Program-made: the position numbers and the translations under genes
Notes under the pieces: generated by a model
What the model was told of the DNA's origin: nothing
Databases searched by the model: none
What the model saw: only the letters and a program-made list of their open reading frames with translations
Assembly (NCBI GenBank): GCA_017506865.1
Contig: JAFCMP010000536.1
Coordinates: 1,302,001-1,366,000 of the forward strand
Length of the DNA stretch: 64,000 nucleotides
DNA from: Tribonema minus
Lineage: Eukaryota > Sar > Xanthophyceae > Tribonematales > Tribonemataceae
Direction: 5' to 3'
Shown here: piece by piece, positions 54,297 to 64,000 of the stretch
Numbering within the stretch: the stretch's first letter is position 1
How the letters are laid out: every line of letters begins with the position of its first letter

Positions 54297-57252
54297 GCTG
54301 CTGCTGCTGCCGCTGCTGCCGGCTGCCCGTGCCGCGCGCAGATCATGCCGTACGTCAACGAGCTGAGCGAGGTGGGTCATCCTTATTGTCATACTTCACA
54401 CACTTCTCGTGCAGGACGCTTCGGTCCGTGAGCCAGTGCCTTGGAGCCTTGCGTTGAGCATATGCAATGGCTGAAAGAAAGGCCTGGGCTCGTACTTCAA
54501 CTTCCTGCCAACCGTCCTCCGTCTGCAGCAGTGACCAGATGCTGTCAGTCGTGAAGTTGGAACTACGCACACGCAGTGCAGAATGGAGGTAAACGTAGAC
54601 CTGCCGCAGGCAGCCCGCAGGCGCTAGCGTAGGCGCCGCGCCAGACCAGAACAACAAACAAGAGCATTCACTACGAGAATCGAGAGAAATGTAACCGAAA
54701 TGTACCGGCCATTCTCGACGGGTAGTCTAAAGTACATCATCACGTCACATGCAACTGATGAGTGTTGATACTGAATCAGACACTAGAATATGATTGAGGT
54801 CCATGTATCAACAGTGAACACGTGCACCGCAGCCTGCTTCGTGCCGCAATGCGCGCTCGCCGCCTCGCGCCTGCCTCTGCGTGCTGCTGGGGCATTCTGC
54901 AGTCGCACGTGTACGTGGGACAAGTTGAACCGCGTGCGAGGCCCCTCACTTGAAGAGGCGCGGCTTGTTTTGGGGACCTGTGCCCCTGGCTTGGCTGAGC
55001 AGCGCCACCCATGGGCGTGTCTGATGCAGACTGTCCGGCAGAATTCAGGAAGGGTGGTCTACGTAGCTTCAGATCCCTCCCAGGGCTTAATGTAGATTGG
55101 TATTGGCCGCTCGCTCTTCAATCTCATCAGTGTAGAGCGCTGCCATGCCACGCCCCCAAGGCTTGAGTTTAGTTGAGCGCGTGAGCTGTCGAGCTCATCG
55201 CCATGCCCTCCTTAAAAGAGGTGTTGTGCGCTGATGCGACATTGTGGTTGCGACATATTGACCATGCACGCTCATGCGCTCGCGCCTCCTCTTCTGAAGT
55301 TACCTCTTTGCGCTGCAATGTTCTGGCGTCGCCATGCCCCAGCACAAAACGCTCCAGCACGGCAGTTCACCTGCGTGAGCCTCCTCACAAGGCCTGTGCT
55401 GCAACTGAGCCTGTCCTCGACTATCCCGCCCCGACACAGCGCATGCATGCTGTGAATTGCTCTCAAGCCGTTACTGCCCCCCCGCTGCTGCTGCACCCTG
55501 CAGAAGTACCAAGACGTCACGTTTGCCAAGTTCGACACCACCGAGGACGCTCTGGTCGAGCTGAGCGCTGACCTGGGCGTGCAGGTGCGTCACCTGCCGG
55601 ACTTGAAGTACTGTTGACCTGCTCTGCAGTCAGCCTCTTGCTCTTGCTGGGCGCTGCGGCATGTGCTATGCTGGCCGGGCACTAGTGGTCTGCGAACATG
55701 TCACTGCTTTATCTCCATAGAAACGCTCTTAATCCTAACCCTAACCCCAACCCTGTGTGTCGATCAATGCTATTTTTTCAAAGAGTGGTCATAGCCCAAG
55801 GGCGCAGCAATTCTGCTCAATGTGAAGCACAAACATAAGCGAACACAGTTTACAAGGCATAAAGTACGCGCTGTCTTATGGTGGACCAAATTGGAGTTAT
55901 CGCTGCATCAATGACAGTTACCTTTGGCAAGGACTTGAAAGCACAAGCTCATGACTCGTTTTTCATTTATGTTGTCTGGACAACACAATTTGCCAACAAG
56001 AACGCATTGTGTTCATGAGCAAAAATTGACTGCTTGCTCCATGGCTCAGCTTGGCCATCGGCGCTTTGCAGAAAGTGCAAAAGTTTTTAGCGCAGTACAT
56101 GATGAGCGCATTGTACCGCCCGCTGTGAACTTCAAACTGTGCTGCCGGCAGGCGCTCCCCGCATTCCACTTCTTCAACAACGGCAAGCCCGTTGGCACGC
56201 CCGTCACCGGCTACAAGAAGAAGGCTCTTCAGGTATGTACTGATGCTCAACGCTCAGCGATCGCAGGTTGAGCGGCGCTGCTGCCGAAGAATAGGGAGTT
56301 TGAAGGATGCGTCGGATGCGTTGACGCAATCGTGTGCTGGCATGGAGGACATCATTATGTTGCTTAAAAGCATAGGTTGCTGAGCGCTGCCGCCTACAAG
56401 AAATGCGCGTCGTTGCAGCGTTTTGGCGGCATCGTGTTAACAAACCAGCGCGCTTTTCTGCGATAGGGTGTTAGTGTCAGGGAGCCGGACACAGCGCCTT
56501 GTGGCAACGCAATGACGTGCCTCACTTGCACTTTCTGGTGGTTGCTGCCACGCCCCAGCCTGAAACTGCGCTACTTCAACTAGTTTGGTACATTGATTTC
56601 ACAGGAGCCGGACAAAGCGCCTTGTGGCAGCGCAATGACATGCCTCACTTGCACTTTCTAGTGGTTGCTGCCACGCCCAGTCTGACACTGCGCCCCTTCA
56701 ACTAGCTGGTACAGTAAACCTGATGTGCTGAAAGCAAGCGGCCAGCAGGCATGTAGCGGATGTGCTGCTTGCGTCACGCTCTCTGCTGTCTGCAGGGCTG
56801 TGTCGTCGTTACAGCCTCAGGCATGAGGTCAGACTGTTTCTCGCATGAACATGGCGTTGCTGCACTGCAGTAGCACACGTGCTTGCGCGGACGGCAACAG
56901 CTGCGCTGCCGAATGCAGCCGCTGCTGGCTTACAGTTGACTTCCTTGCGCAGAGCTCATCGTGCGTGCAATCCATGTCTGCTTTCAAGGCGCGGAAAGCA
57001 GGCAATTCACGCCATGTCAATTTGCAGACATCATCCATGCTCCGGTCCCCCTGGCGTGACCCGAACGCATGCAAGCTCGCAGACCATCCCCTGGCACAGC
57101 ATTCGTCGCGCCTGTGTGCTGCTGTTTTACCTTCATTTCCGTATTCCTCGAATACTTGCGCCGGATCATATTGATTTCTGTGATTTTCTCTTCTACTTTT
57201 TGCCGCATCATCGCTGCAGGCGGGCGTGGAGGCGCTGCGGGCCGAAAAGTGA
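46203..57252 (+). CDS. 2-Cys peroxiredoxin-thioredoxin fusion (11 exons recognised, first exon not found)
   Basis: Exons: 46203-46387, 46803-46850, 47840-47961, 48894-48963, 50218-50400, 51317-51382, 52305-52388, 53382-53447, 54342-54371, 55504-55584, 56152-56232 and the terminal 57220-57252 (TGA). Phase is kept at every join. An unspliced start at the ATG at 46124 is the alternative. The N-terminus is Ala-rich and may be a targeting sequence. The peroxiredoxin part has the peroxidatic Cys in FTFVCPTE, the [10 protein letters not shown] motif of over-oxidation-sensitive enzymes, the resolving Cys in HGEVCPAGW and a YF motif (EYFS). With no stop it runs through [12 protein letters not shown] into a thioredoxin domain: [14 protein letters not shown] active site, FAKFDTT, and the cis-proline in ALPAFHFF. 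The enzyme should reduce peroxides, with its own thioredoxin domain as reductant. The thioredoxin site is YCGKC, not WCGPC. Several exons have edge copies. Confidence 0.93.
48121..48209 (+). repeat. Downstream copy of the Prx exon with the peroxidatic Cys, lacking that Cys
   Basis: The copy keeps [19 protein letters not shown] and the donor GTAAGC. It begins at an internal TTCAG that could be used as an acceptor, 246 bp (donor to donor) after exon 47840-47961. It lacks the FVCPTE segment, so splicing to it in place of the real exon would give a protein without the catalytic Cys. Confidence 0.9.
49666..50217 (+). repeat. Three upstream copies of the Prx SIAADYGV exon acceptor edge
   Basis: AGCATCGCTGC after a CAG acceptor begins at 49666, 49894 and 50059, before the intact exon at 50218; spacings are 228, 165 and 159 bp. 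The first breaks after about 20 nt. The second lacks codons for FIINPDGV. The third reaches INPDGVLE, then a TGA. Upstream flanks with GGGTATTCTAACCCC (a CTAAC branch-point-like word) are duplicated too. Confidence 0.95.
50401..50815 (+). repeat. Four downstream copies of the same Prx exon's donor edge
   Basis: The exon end (YQFVAEHGE plus donor GTATGT) recurs with edges at about 50472, 50586, 50710 and 50811. Different lengths of upstream exon are retained, the longest beginning at [13 protein letters not shown]. Donors are GTATGT, GAATGT (dead), GTATGC and GGAACG (dead). TATGTATGCTGC intron words are copied with each unit. Confidence 0.95.
52016..52304 (+). repeat. About 30-bp minisatellite abutting a Prx-Trx acceptor
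   Basis: About nine diverged units of TTTGATCCACTNTGCGTTGC plus TTGCCTCG run straight into the acceptor GAGTGCAG at 52304. One unit carries GGTACTTCT, the start of the exon itself. The array looks like very short repeated duplication of the intron end. Confidence 0.85.
52712..52727. repeat. (GA)n run
   Basis: This is a short AGAGAG microsatellite in a Prx-Trx intron. Confidence 0.8.
52985..53381 (+). repeat. Tandem copies upstream of the thioredoxin active-site exon
   Basis: The edge CTGCAGACCGTCATCAAGG at 53188 copies the true edge GTGCAGAACGTCATCAAGG at 53382, 194 bp away. The shared flank GACACTCAATGCT(C/G)TGT and the segment ACCGCCTGCTAC(G/A)CAGCCA show at least two rounds of duplication, with an older copy from about 52990. 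Confidence 0.85.
53770..53950. repeat. Interstitial TTAGGG-type repeats
   Basis: Interrupted GGGTTAG units fill 53770-53860 and recur near 53927-53942 in a Prx-Trx intron, with a duplicated flank GACCGTGCTATGGTATG(T/C)AT on both sides. Confidence 0.85.
54258..54322. repeat. (CTG)n run next to the thioredoxin [10 protein letters not shown] exon
   Basis: About 20 CTG/CCG triplets end just before the acceptor CGCGCAG at 54341. The tract may serve as the polypyrimidine region. It is intronic, so it codes for nothing in the spliced product. Confidence 0.85.
56486..56715. repeat. Tandem duplication of about 119 bp in a Prx-Trx intron
   Basis: GGAGCCGGACA(C/A)AGCGCCTT and the following GTGGTTGCTGCCACGCCC occur twice in direct orientation, with about 95% identity over the shared words. 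Confidence 0.85.
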
Positions 57253-58100
57253 TGACCTAACGACCGCCATCGCAACTCGACTACTGCAAAAAAACACCTA
57301 CTGGCATCGCCACGACTGCCACCACCACTCTCTGAAGGGGGGCGCCGGGGCTGCTGCAGCAACAAAAGGGGCCCTCTATGCGCTGCGTCATGCGCGCGCC
57401 TGTATTTTGGGTTTTGGTACGCCAGTCAAGCTAAGGCGCCATTGCCACAGTAAAGCGCAGTGCGCATGCATGCGGCTGTCTGCCATGAGCGGCAAGGCGG
57501 GCGGAGAGCTGGATTGTCGCGGCTCTGAATAATGATGGACGCACACCTGAATGCATGAATTTGCGTCTCATGCATCCCTTTTGTGCACGCCTGTGTATCT
57601 CAAACTTTGCACCGCTTGCAGCGCGCGCGTGTGTGTATGTGTGTGTGTGTGTGTGTGTGTTGAGTTGGACGCGTTGCAGTGCGCGTGCCTAAGGGCTGGC
57701 TGTGCCACTGCCAGCTCTCCCACTGCCAGCCGCACGTGCAGGGCGTTCATCAGGTCGCGGGGGAGCTGAGCGTCGCCGGCGCAGTTCGGAAGCACCATCT
57801 GGCCGCCGTCGTTTGGGCGGGCAGTGGGAAAGCGTGCGCCAGCTGCTCAGCTGGAGTCGCCGGGGGGGAGATCCACTACGGGCGGACAAACTGCAGTCCT
57901 GTTGTCAAACTGTCCATGTCGGCGCTAGTGGACCCAATGAGGTCGGTTTAGGTTGCGTGGGCGTGTGGGTTGCCGGGACACTGTGGCTGATGTCATTGCT
58001 GCGATGCAGTGCGTCGGTGTACATAGAACCTTTCGCTGCTGTGCTTGGAGTTCATGTGCTCAGCCTGGTCGTCGCCGCTGCTCGCCAGTTTGGACGAGAC
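57253..58100. other. Region after the Prx-Trx stop, no gene assigned
   Basis: This holds the 3'UTR side of Prx-Trx and a (GT)n run at about 57636-57660. A GC-rich stretch at 57700-57900 has an open minus-strand reading (NCAGDAQLPRDLMNALHVRL) that could be an exon of an unknown gene, but there is no family match or splice partner. Confidence 0.4.
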
Positions 58101-58500
58101 TCCTATTAACGATCAGGTGTACATGCCATTGGTCTCCTAGTACGACAACGGTCTGATGAGGCTTGAATTGCGATGAAGAGCCTGAATTGAAGGACCCACC
58201 AATTATGTACCCCCTCAACTGAAACTATGACGGAGCAACCAGTAGTCGCAGTCGGTGCTAGATTACCACAGTCGGGCTTGTAGGTGGCGTGGTTCCAACC
58301 CTCAACACAATTGTATGGTCACATGAATGCCTACAGGAACTTACTCTACTACTAGTAGTAGCGGTTGGTCCGCAATGGGGTCATCTTGCTGGGTGCCTTG
58401 GAGCGGTGTTCTTCGTCGTAAGATCTGTTACAACAACTGAAGGGTATCAACCTCTGAAAATAGTGTCGAGCTTACCGAGTTCAAGCACCAAGCCCCTTCC
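58100..58500 (+). pseudogene. Possible organellar large-subunit rRNA fragment in the nuclear genome
   Basis: CTCCTAGTACGA at about 58135 matches the conserved start of the sarcin-ricin region of large-subunit rRNA. The following bases differ from the universal GAGAGGACC. About 300 nt later, GAAGGGTATCAACCTCTGAAA resembles the conserved 3'-end segment GAAGAGATAA..GCTGAAAGC. Base composition here is more AT-rich than the flanks. The match is partial, so this is a suggestion, most likely a mitochondrial-type insertion. Confidence 0.3.
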
Positions 58501-60589
58501 ATGAAGGCAGCAAGCGCTTTTTACACTTCGCCAGTTGAAGTGGACTCTCCATCGTGACAAGCTAGTCCCACTCTGGGTAATTCTGTTGAAAGTGGGGTGG
58601 CTCGGGGTCTTCAGTGGTCCACCGGTTAAACCCCCCCCCCTCCCGGGGGCGGGGGCTGGGTAAGCTGCGCTCAAAGCGTTTTGCCGCAAACCTGATACGA
58701 TACGTGTCTGAAAGTGCCTGCTCCAGCATGACATAATATAGTGCATTCTAGATGTTCTGTTTCGAAACTCGGCACGAATGCAACGTGTACAAGTTGACAC
58801 CTGTGCCAGCCTGCGTTTAGAAAAACAATACTGTGCAACGATGCACCAAAGGAGCCAAAAATTTCCAATATGTGGTGGCACGAGACGTAACGCTGTGTGT
58901 CATGTGCCAAGTAATACATGATGACATGCGACAACACAAGCGGAATGGTGTTATAGCCGCATATGAAGCTTCAAGTTCAGGCACTTCGGACCATTGACAA
59001 AGAATGCAAAACAAACACAATCATAGGCAATACCACCATAACAAATTATTAACGATGCGTATTGAGTCATGGACGCGTGCCCTTCTGAATTTCTGCATGG
59101 GATCGTGGACCCATGCTGGAGAGCACCGCTGAGCATCAACTTAACTCATCCAGTGCCACACTTCCCGGCGGCCATGCAATAACTGCAATCCGTGATCGCA
59201 GAGATCATCACAATCTGTACATGTATGTAGCAGCGCCTGCACCAGCGTACTGTGCTCCAGATGACCATGCAGCATCCCATCAAAGGTCAAACATACTGTC
59301 ATCGCCACCAAGCCAAAGCCCAGACGGTACAGAAGACGTCGATCAGCGCCACCAGCGCCACCACCACCACCAGCACTGCTGCAACGCAACCACCTGCGCC
59401 GTGATCATCACTTGGCCCGCCGGGACTGCATCTTGCATTGCATCTGTCAAGTCGCCTCTTCAACCTGGACTGCATGCACTGCATCTGTCAAATCGCCAAT
59501 TCGACAGTCAAAACCAAGGCCATGATGTAGAGGATACAATGTCATGTGCCTCCACCATGATCTTGATCCCAACCGGCGGTCGGCCCGTCTGTCACCGCCT
59601 GAGTTGACCAAAATAACGTGCAGATAACATCACCTGCAGTTTCTTGCACTGTAGGTGTATGACGCAAGCCACTGACACAGGCCAGATTGATCTGCTTCAT
59701 CCCCTAGACTTGAGCAGTGCAAAAGCTCAGAACACACATATAAAAAAGAACACTTGCGCTCGAGAGCTGCAGCGCACGTGCCAGCATCAACTGGTGTGCC
59801 TTGCTATCATCACCGCTGTCATGTGCCATACCTGCGAAATGCTGATGACGGTTATCACGGTTGCACGTCTCTGCTATGCCCCGTCCTAGTCTGCTCCTGA
59901 CAGCTGTCGAGGTGCTGTTGCCTTTATGTAAACTGTCATCCAACTCTGCAACTTCTGCCCAAGCAAGCCGGCCGGCCTCCTCGCAGATTTGTACTGTGGC
60001 CTTGCTCCCACCCCCGGCTCTGCCTCCACGTGGGCACGCCTTGTCAGGTGCCTTGTTGCTGCTACGTTCTAACCCAGCAACACGCGCTGAGCCACGCTGG
60101 TGGCCTACGCGTTGGCGTGCACCTCCCTGACGTCGCCACCTTGAGGTTTCGTCACTTCATTTGTGCCATTTTCTTGTGCTTCCTGCATTCTGCACGGCCG
60201 CCAGCAGCACCACAAGTCCCCCGCCTGATGCGCTTGCTGAATTACCAGCCGGCGCGTCCAAATGTGCTGTGGTTCTCGCTATCAATACCGAACTCGGCCA
60301 AATACCTCAAGTCTTGAACTTAAAGTTCACGTGGAAAGTTCAACAATGTGCATCCCTATGCAAAAAATGGCCCAGAACAGTCCCAGAACCCGGGATGTCT
60401 AAGGAAAGGGTCCCGGCCTGAAGACCCCTCGCCAATAAAATGCACACGCACTTTAGCTGTAAGCTGGCACGATGGCACGTGCGGCAAGTGTTCGGTCCAT
60501 ACCCTTGGTCAAGTCCAGGTGCACCTGCCTAGCTGCCAGAGCCTGCTTCAGATAGAGCCCTTAAATTGCCGTAAATCTTTTTCCCAAAC
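58501..60589. other. Intergenic stretch, only a doubtful coding fragment
   Basis: No secure gene was found. On the plus strand at 60085-60130, GLRVGVHLPDVATL resembles the GVHIADV motif of RNase II/Dis3-type enzymes. At 60216-60317, VPRLMRLL...LWFSLSIPNS follows in a compatible order, but no splice structure or further motif supports a gene. A C run with a short G run lies near 58628-58655. Confidence 0.35.
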
Positions 60590-62982
60590 ATGGCCGATGA
60601 TGAAGGCTTGTGGCCTTTCTCCTTCTCGCTGGAGGACGCTGGCTCCACCAGCCCCAGTTCTCAGAAGCTGGCTGCCAGAGCGAGGAACGCAACAGCTGCA
60701 GCGGCGGCGCAGCAGCAGAAGCAGCCAGAGCAGGAACAGGAGCAGCAGCAGCAGCAGCAGAACAAGCCACTGCAGGAGCAGCAGCAGGATCTCACGGCAC
60801 AGTGGGGCAGTCGCAGCGGTGCAGAAATCTGGCAGTTTCCGGCATCTCCTGCCGCTGCCGCTCGTGGCGCAGCTGGCGCAAACGACGCAGCGCGCATGTC
60901 TACTGTGCCCTCAGCATTGACAACGACCGCATGGCAGCATCAGGCGGACTCCGCTCCTTCCACGTTGGCATTAGACGACCTGTGGGACATGCCACAAACC
61001 GCGGAAGGTGGCCACGATGCGTTGCCGCACAGCGCGCCAACCACCATCAGTGCAGCCATGAACGGTGCAGCCTACCCTTCATTTCGATTGGGTGACGGCG
61101 GCGGCGCGGATGACGGCGGCAGCGGCGGCGGCGGCAGCAGTTCCGTCAGCGCGTCTCGCGCTGCGGTCATGCTGGACAGCACGGGCAGCAGCAGCGACAG
61201 CGGCATCACGGAAGCCATGGCCGCCGCAGCGGAGCAGTTGTCACTGCTGAGCAGTGATGATCACGATCCTGCTGCGGCTGCTGATGCACCGTGTGCTACA
61301 GCTTCATCGCTGCGCGCCGGCGATAGTGGCGCATTGCCTCTGGTGATCGCAATCGCTGACGATGGCGTGAGTGACGGCAGCAGCAACGACTCGTCTCCTG
61401 CCAGCAGGCTGCCGCAGCGCCCCGCGAGTACTGGGGTGAGCGCTGCTGCTGCTGCTGCTGCCGCCGCCGCTGCCGGCCAACAGCAGCGGCCACACTCGCA
61501 CAGCGGCGTTGTGGCTGAGGCGTTTCCGGCTACGCAAGCGCCGGCGGAGCAGGAGGTGCATATGCCTCACGCCGCATCCGCTGCAGCGCTCATCCCTGAT
61601 GTCAGCGCAGCACCTCAGCCAGGCAATCATCGCAGTGTCGCCGACACTGACATCGCGACGACCACCGCTACGAGCGCTGCGCCCTCGCCAGTTCCGCCGC
61701 CACCCAAGGCACCAGAACAAGCTGCGGCCTTCATTGATGTTGATAACAACTCTAATGGCATACGCAGCGCTGGTAATGACAGTGGTGGCGCCAATGGCGG
61801 CAACGTCGGTGACAGCAGCGGCGGCGGTGGCACAGGTGCCACCGACGGCATTGGGCGAGCCCCTGTCAAGCTCAAATGGACCATCCCGCCGAAAGTACGG
61901 AAGCCCGTGCCCCCGGCATGGTCGGATGTACAGACTGCAGAGCTCAAGGCAATCATGAAGATCGGACAAGCGCCAGGCCCTGCGCCGGCGGCGGCGGCTG
62001 CTGCTCCTGCTGCTGCTGCTGCCGCCGCGCCGCAGGAACGGCGCGCCTCCAACAGGACCAGCTGGAGCAGCACGGGGGGTGGCGGCATCGCAGCGGCAGC
62101 GTGGCCTGCAAGGCGCGGGTCCAAGCCTGAGGGCTGGGGCAGCGGCTCAGCCGCAGCTGGCAGCAGCGCTCCGAAGGCGGCAGCAGCAGCGGCGGCGGCG
62201 ACGGCAGCGGCGCATCGCGTGACGTCAGCGTCTGCGAGCGGAGGCTGGCCGCAGCGGTTGAGCAGCGCAGCGCTGCTGTCGCCGTCACAGGGCGGCTTGG
62301 CGGTAGGCGCGGCGGTGAGGGGGGGGCTGCTGGGGGACAGCATGCAGCAGCAGCAGCAGCAGCAGCAATTCTCCACGCCGACCAGACGCCACAGTGGCAG
62401 CAGCAGCGGCGCTGGTGTTGGCGGCGCCAACGGCGTGGCGCCAATGGCGGCACGCGCAGCGACCGGGTCGTTAACTTCAACTCCGGGGAAAGGCGTGCAG
62501 GCCGCGCGCGGGCCGGTGCAGTTCGGCGTGGGCTCCGTATGGGGGACGCAGCAGCAGGGCCGCACGCAGCAGCGCTCGAGAGAAGGGCACGCGGCTGCAA
62601 GGTCAGGCGGCGGCGCCGGCGGCACGCCTGTGACTACTCCTGTCGCCGCTGCTGCCGCTGCGACTGCGTGGCCAGCGTCTCTTCCCGCCAATGCGCCGTC
62701 AAATGACGGGCAGACGCAGCGTTTCGGAACGCTGGGCATGTGGGGCAAGCCGCAGCGCAGGGCGCAGCAGCAGCAGCAGCAGCAGCCACACTCAAAGCAG
62801 GCTTACGGCGGATCTGACGCCCACGGCGGCGGCGGTGCTAGCGACGCTAAGGCTCAGGCGCCTCCAGCGCCCGCTGGTGCAGCCGTGGCTCCCGATCGTG
62901 CTGTGTTGGATCAAGCAGCAGCAGTCGCGGTGCCATCGACCTCTGCGTGGAGCCATCCGCAGCGCCAGCCGCCGTTGTCATC

Positions 62983-63023
<41 letters not shown>

Positions 63024-63988
63024 CACTGCCGCCGGCGCTGCTGCTGCCAGCGCAGCAGCACCAGCCTCCGCAGCGCAACCTGTCCGCAAGCGGCAGTGTT
63101 GATCCCAGCTACATGAGCCCAGCGGGACCCTCACGGGGCTGGCCACCGCCTGTCAGCGAGCCTGTCAGAACTGCGGCAGAGCTCAGCGCCACTGCTGCGG
63201 CGCGGGAAGCAGCGGCGGTGGCGGCAGCAGCAGCAGGACGTGCGCGAAGCGGATCGTGGGGAGCTGCGGCGGTGCCGTCGTCGCCGGCAGCTGCCGCGGC
63301 GGCAGCAGCGCGGTGGAAGCATGGCGGCGGTAAGGGTGCTGCAGCATGTCTGCCGTCGCCTCTGCGCAACGAGGCTACCGCGACCGCGGGCGTTGCAGCA
63401 GCGGCAGAAGCCGCTGCGAAGCCCGCTACAGGCGGGAGCGCGACGGCGGTAGCGGATGTCGGCAGCAGGCACGAGACCACCGAGCGGCAGCAGCAGCGGC
63501 AGCGTCGGCGCTGCGCTCGCGCTCTAGCCCGCAGCCGCTGCCAGGCGCATCGGGACCCGTTGAGCGCTGCCGACGGCGCTGCTGCGGCGGCGCGCAGCAG
63601 CGGCAGCGGCGCCGCGCCCGCCATGTTCTGCGACCGCGTTTTTGGCAGCGCCGCTGCCGCGGCGCCGCGGCAGTGGGGCCTGCTGGGCCACCTGCACGGC
63701 CAGCTGTCGCAGCTCGTGTATCTCAACACGGCGGATGCGGCGTGTGTGCTGTGCGTGGGGGGCGGCTGCGGCGGCGCGGCACGCGTGGCGGCGGAGTGCT
63801 GTGCGCTGCGCGCGGAGGGGGTGATCGAGGGGGAGGGGACGGCGACGCTGGTCTTGAAGTTTGACAACTTCATCGACTCGGCGGATGGCGATGGCGGCGT
63901 GGGGGATCTGGGGGTCTGTGCGGCGCTCGCCACGCCCTCTGGCGCTGCTCTGGAGCTGGCGGCGGAGGGCGGTCCGCAGGTCGAAACG
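60590..63988 (+). CDS. Trp-Gly-rich low-complexity protein, first exon of at least 1,133 codons (right-truncated)
   Basis: The start ATG at 60590 follows an in-frame TAA at 60572. The frame is then open for 3.4 kb to a strong donor GTGAGT at 63989, so the gene continues beyond the window. The chain is Ala/Gln/Gly/Ser-rich with long CAG-coded Gln runs (about 60740-60790, 62344-62370, 62766-62785, 62984-63025) and Ala runs. About 20 tryptophans are scattered through it, eight as WG or GW (QWGS, GWGS, GGWP, VWGT, MWGK, RGWP, SWGA, QWGL). The last 120 codons, from MFCDRVFG, look globular (HLHGQLSQLVYLNTADAACV, LVLKFDNFIDSAD). I do not recognise a family. WG/GW repeats in disordered chains are known from Argonaute-binding proteins, and that role is only a possibility here. 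Confidence 0.8.
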
Positions 63989-64000
63989 GTGAGTTGTGTA

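Noticed and set aside
61627..62748. Minus-strand ORF of 373 codons
   Set aside because: It is the antisense shadow of the plus-strand low-complexity exon. Its Ala/Pro/Cys-rich reading comes from CAG and GCN repeats, while the plus strand is open for 3.4 kb with an upstream in-frame stop and a donor at the end.

Overview
The window is nuclear DNA of an intron-rich, GC-rich unicellular eukaryote, most likely a microalga. The evidence is GT-AG introns with donors mostly GTGAG/GTATG and acceptors mostly TGCAG/CGCAG, a complete LST8 (TOR complex) gene, an AN1 zinc-finger gene, a 2-Cys peroxiredoxin, many degenerate TTAGGG-type interstitial repeats, and large proteins made of Ala, Gln and Gly runs. 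I cannot name the lineage from sequence alone. All exon structures below were built by hand from reading phase, splice dinucleotides and protein-family fit. Every internal junction given for LST8, the acyl-AMP ligase and the peroxiredoxin-thioredoxin gene keeps phase.

Layout. 1-1.9 kb: repeats. 1.9-5.6 kb (-): an intronless gene for a low-complexity protein with a one-base slip in a 39-bp repeat. 8.2-10.1 kb (-): AN1 zinc-finger gene, head to head with LST8 (10.6-16.2 kb, +, 8 exons, 304 aa). 17.9-18.5 kb (+): a small secreted Cys-rich protein. 20.7-44.3 kb (-): one very long gene of at least 25 short exons coding for a fatty-acyl-AMP ligase fused to an acyl carrier protein. Its introns hold a mobile-element-like unit with a 200-bp inverted repeat (37.5-39.1 kb). 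46.2-57.3 kb (+): a 2-Cys peroxiredoxin-thioredoxin fusion, head to head with the ligase. 58.1-58.5 kb: a patch resembling organellar large-subunit rRNA. 60.6 kb to the right edge (+): the first long exon of a Trp-Gly-rich low-complexity protein, still open at a donor site near the edge.

The most striking feature is not a gene. At least 17 exons in three unrelated genes (LST8, acyl-AMP ligase, Prx-Trx) have truncated copies of themselves in the flanking intron. The geometry is always the same: copies upstream keep the acceptor plus the 5' part of the exon, and copies downstream keep the 3' part plus the donor. This is the signature of repeated tandem duplication across splice junctions, with units often near 130 or 160 bp. 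It has inflated the introns and filled them with decoy splice sites. Telomere-like repeats and a GTACTTCAA/TTGAAGTAC palindrome are part of some duplicated units.

Functionally the genes form no pathway: TOR signalling (LST8), stress response (AN1), lipid activation and loading (acyl-AMP ligase-ACP), and peroxide detoxification (Prx-Trx).
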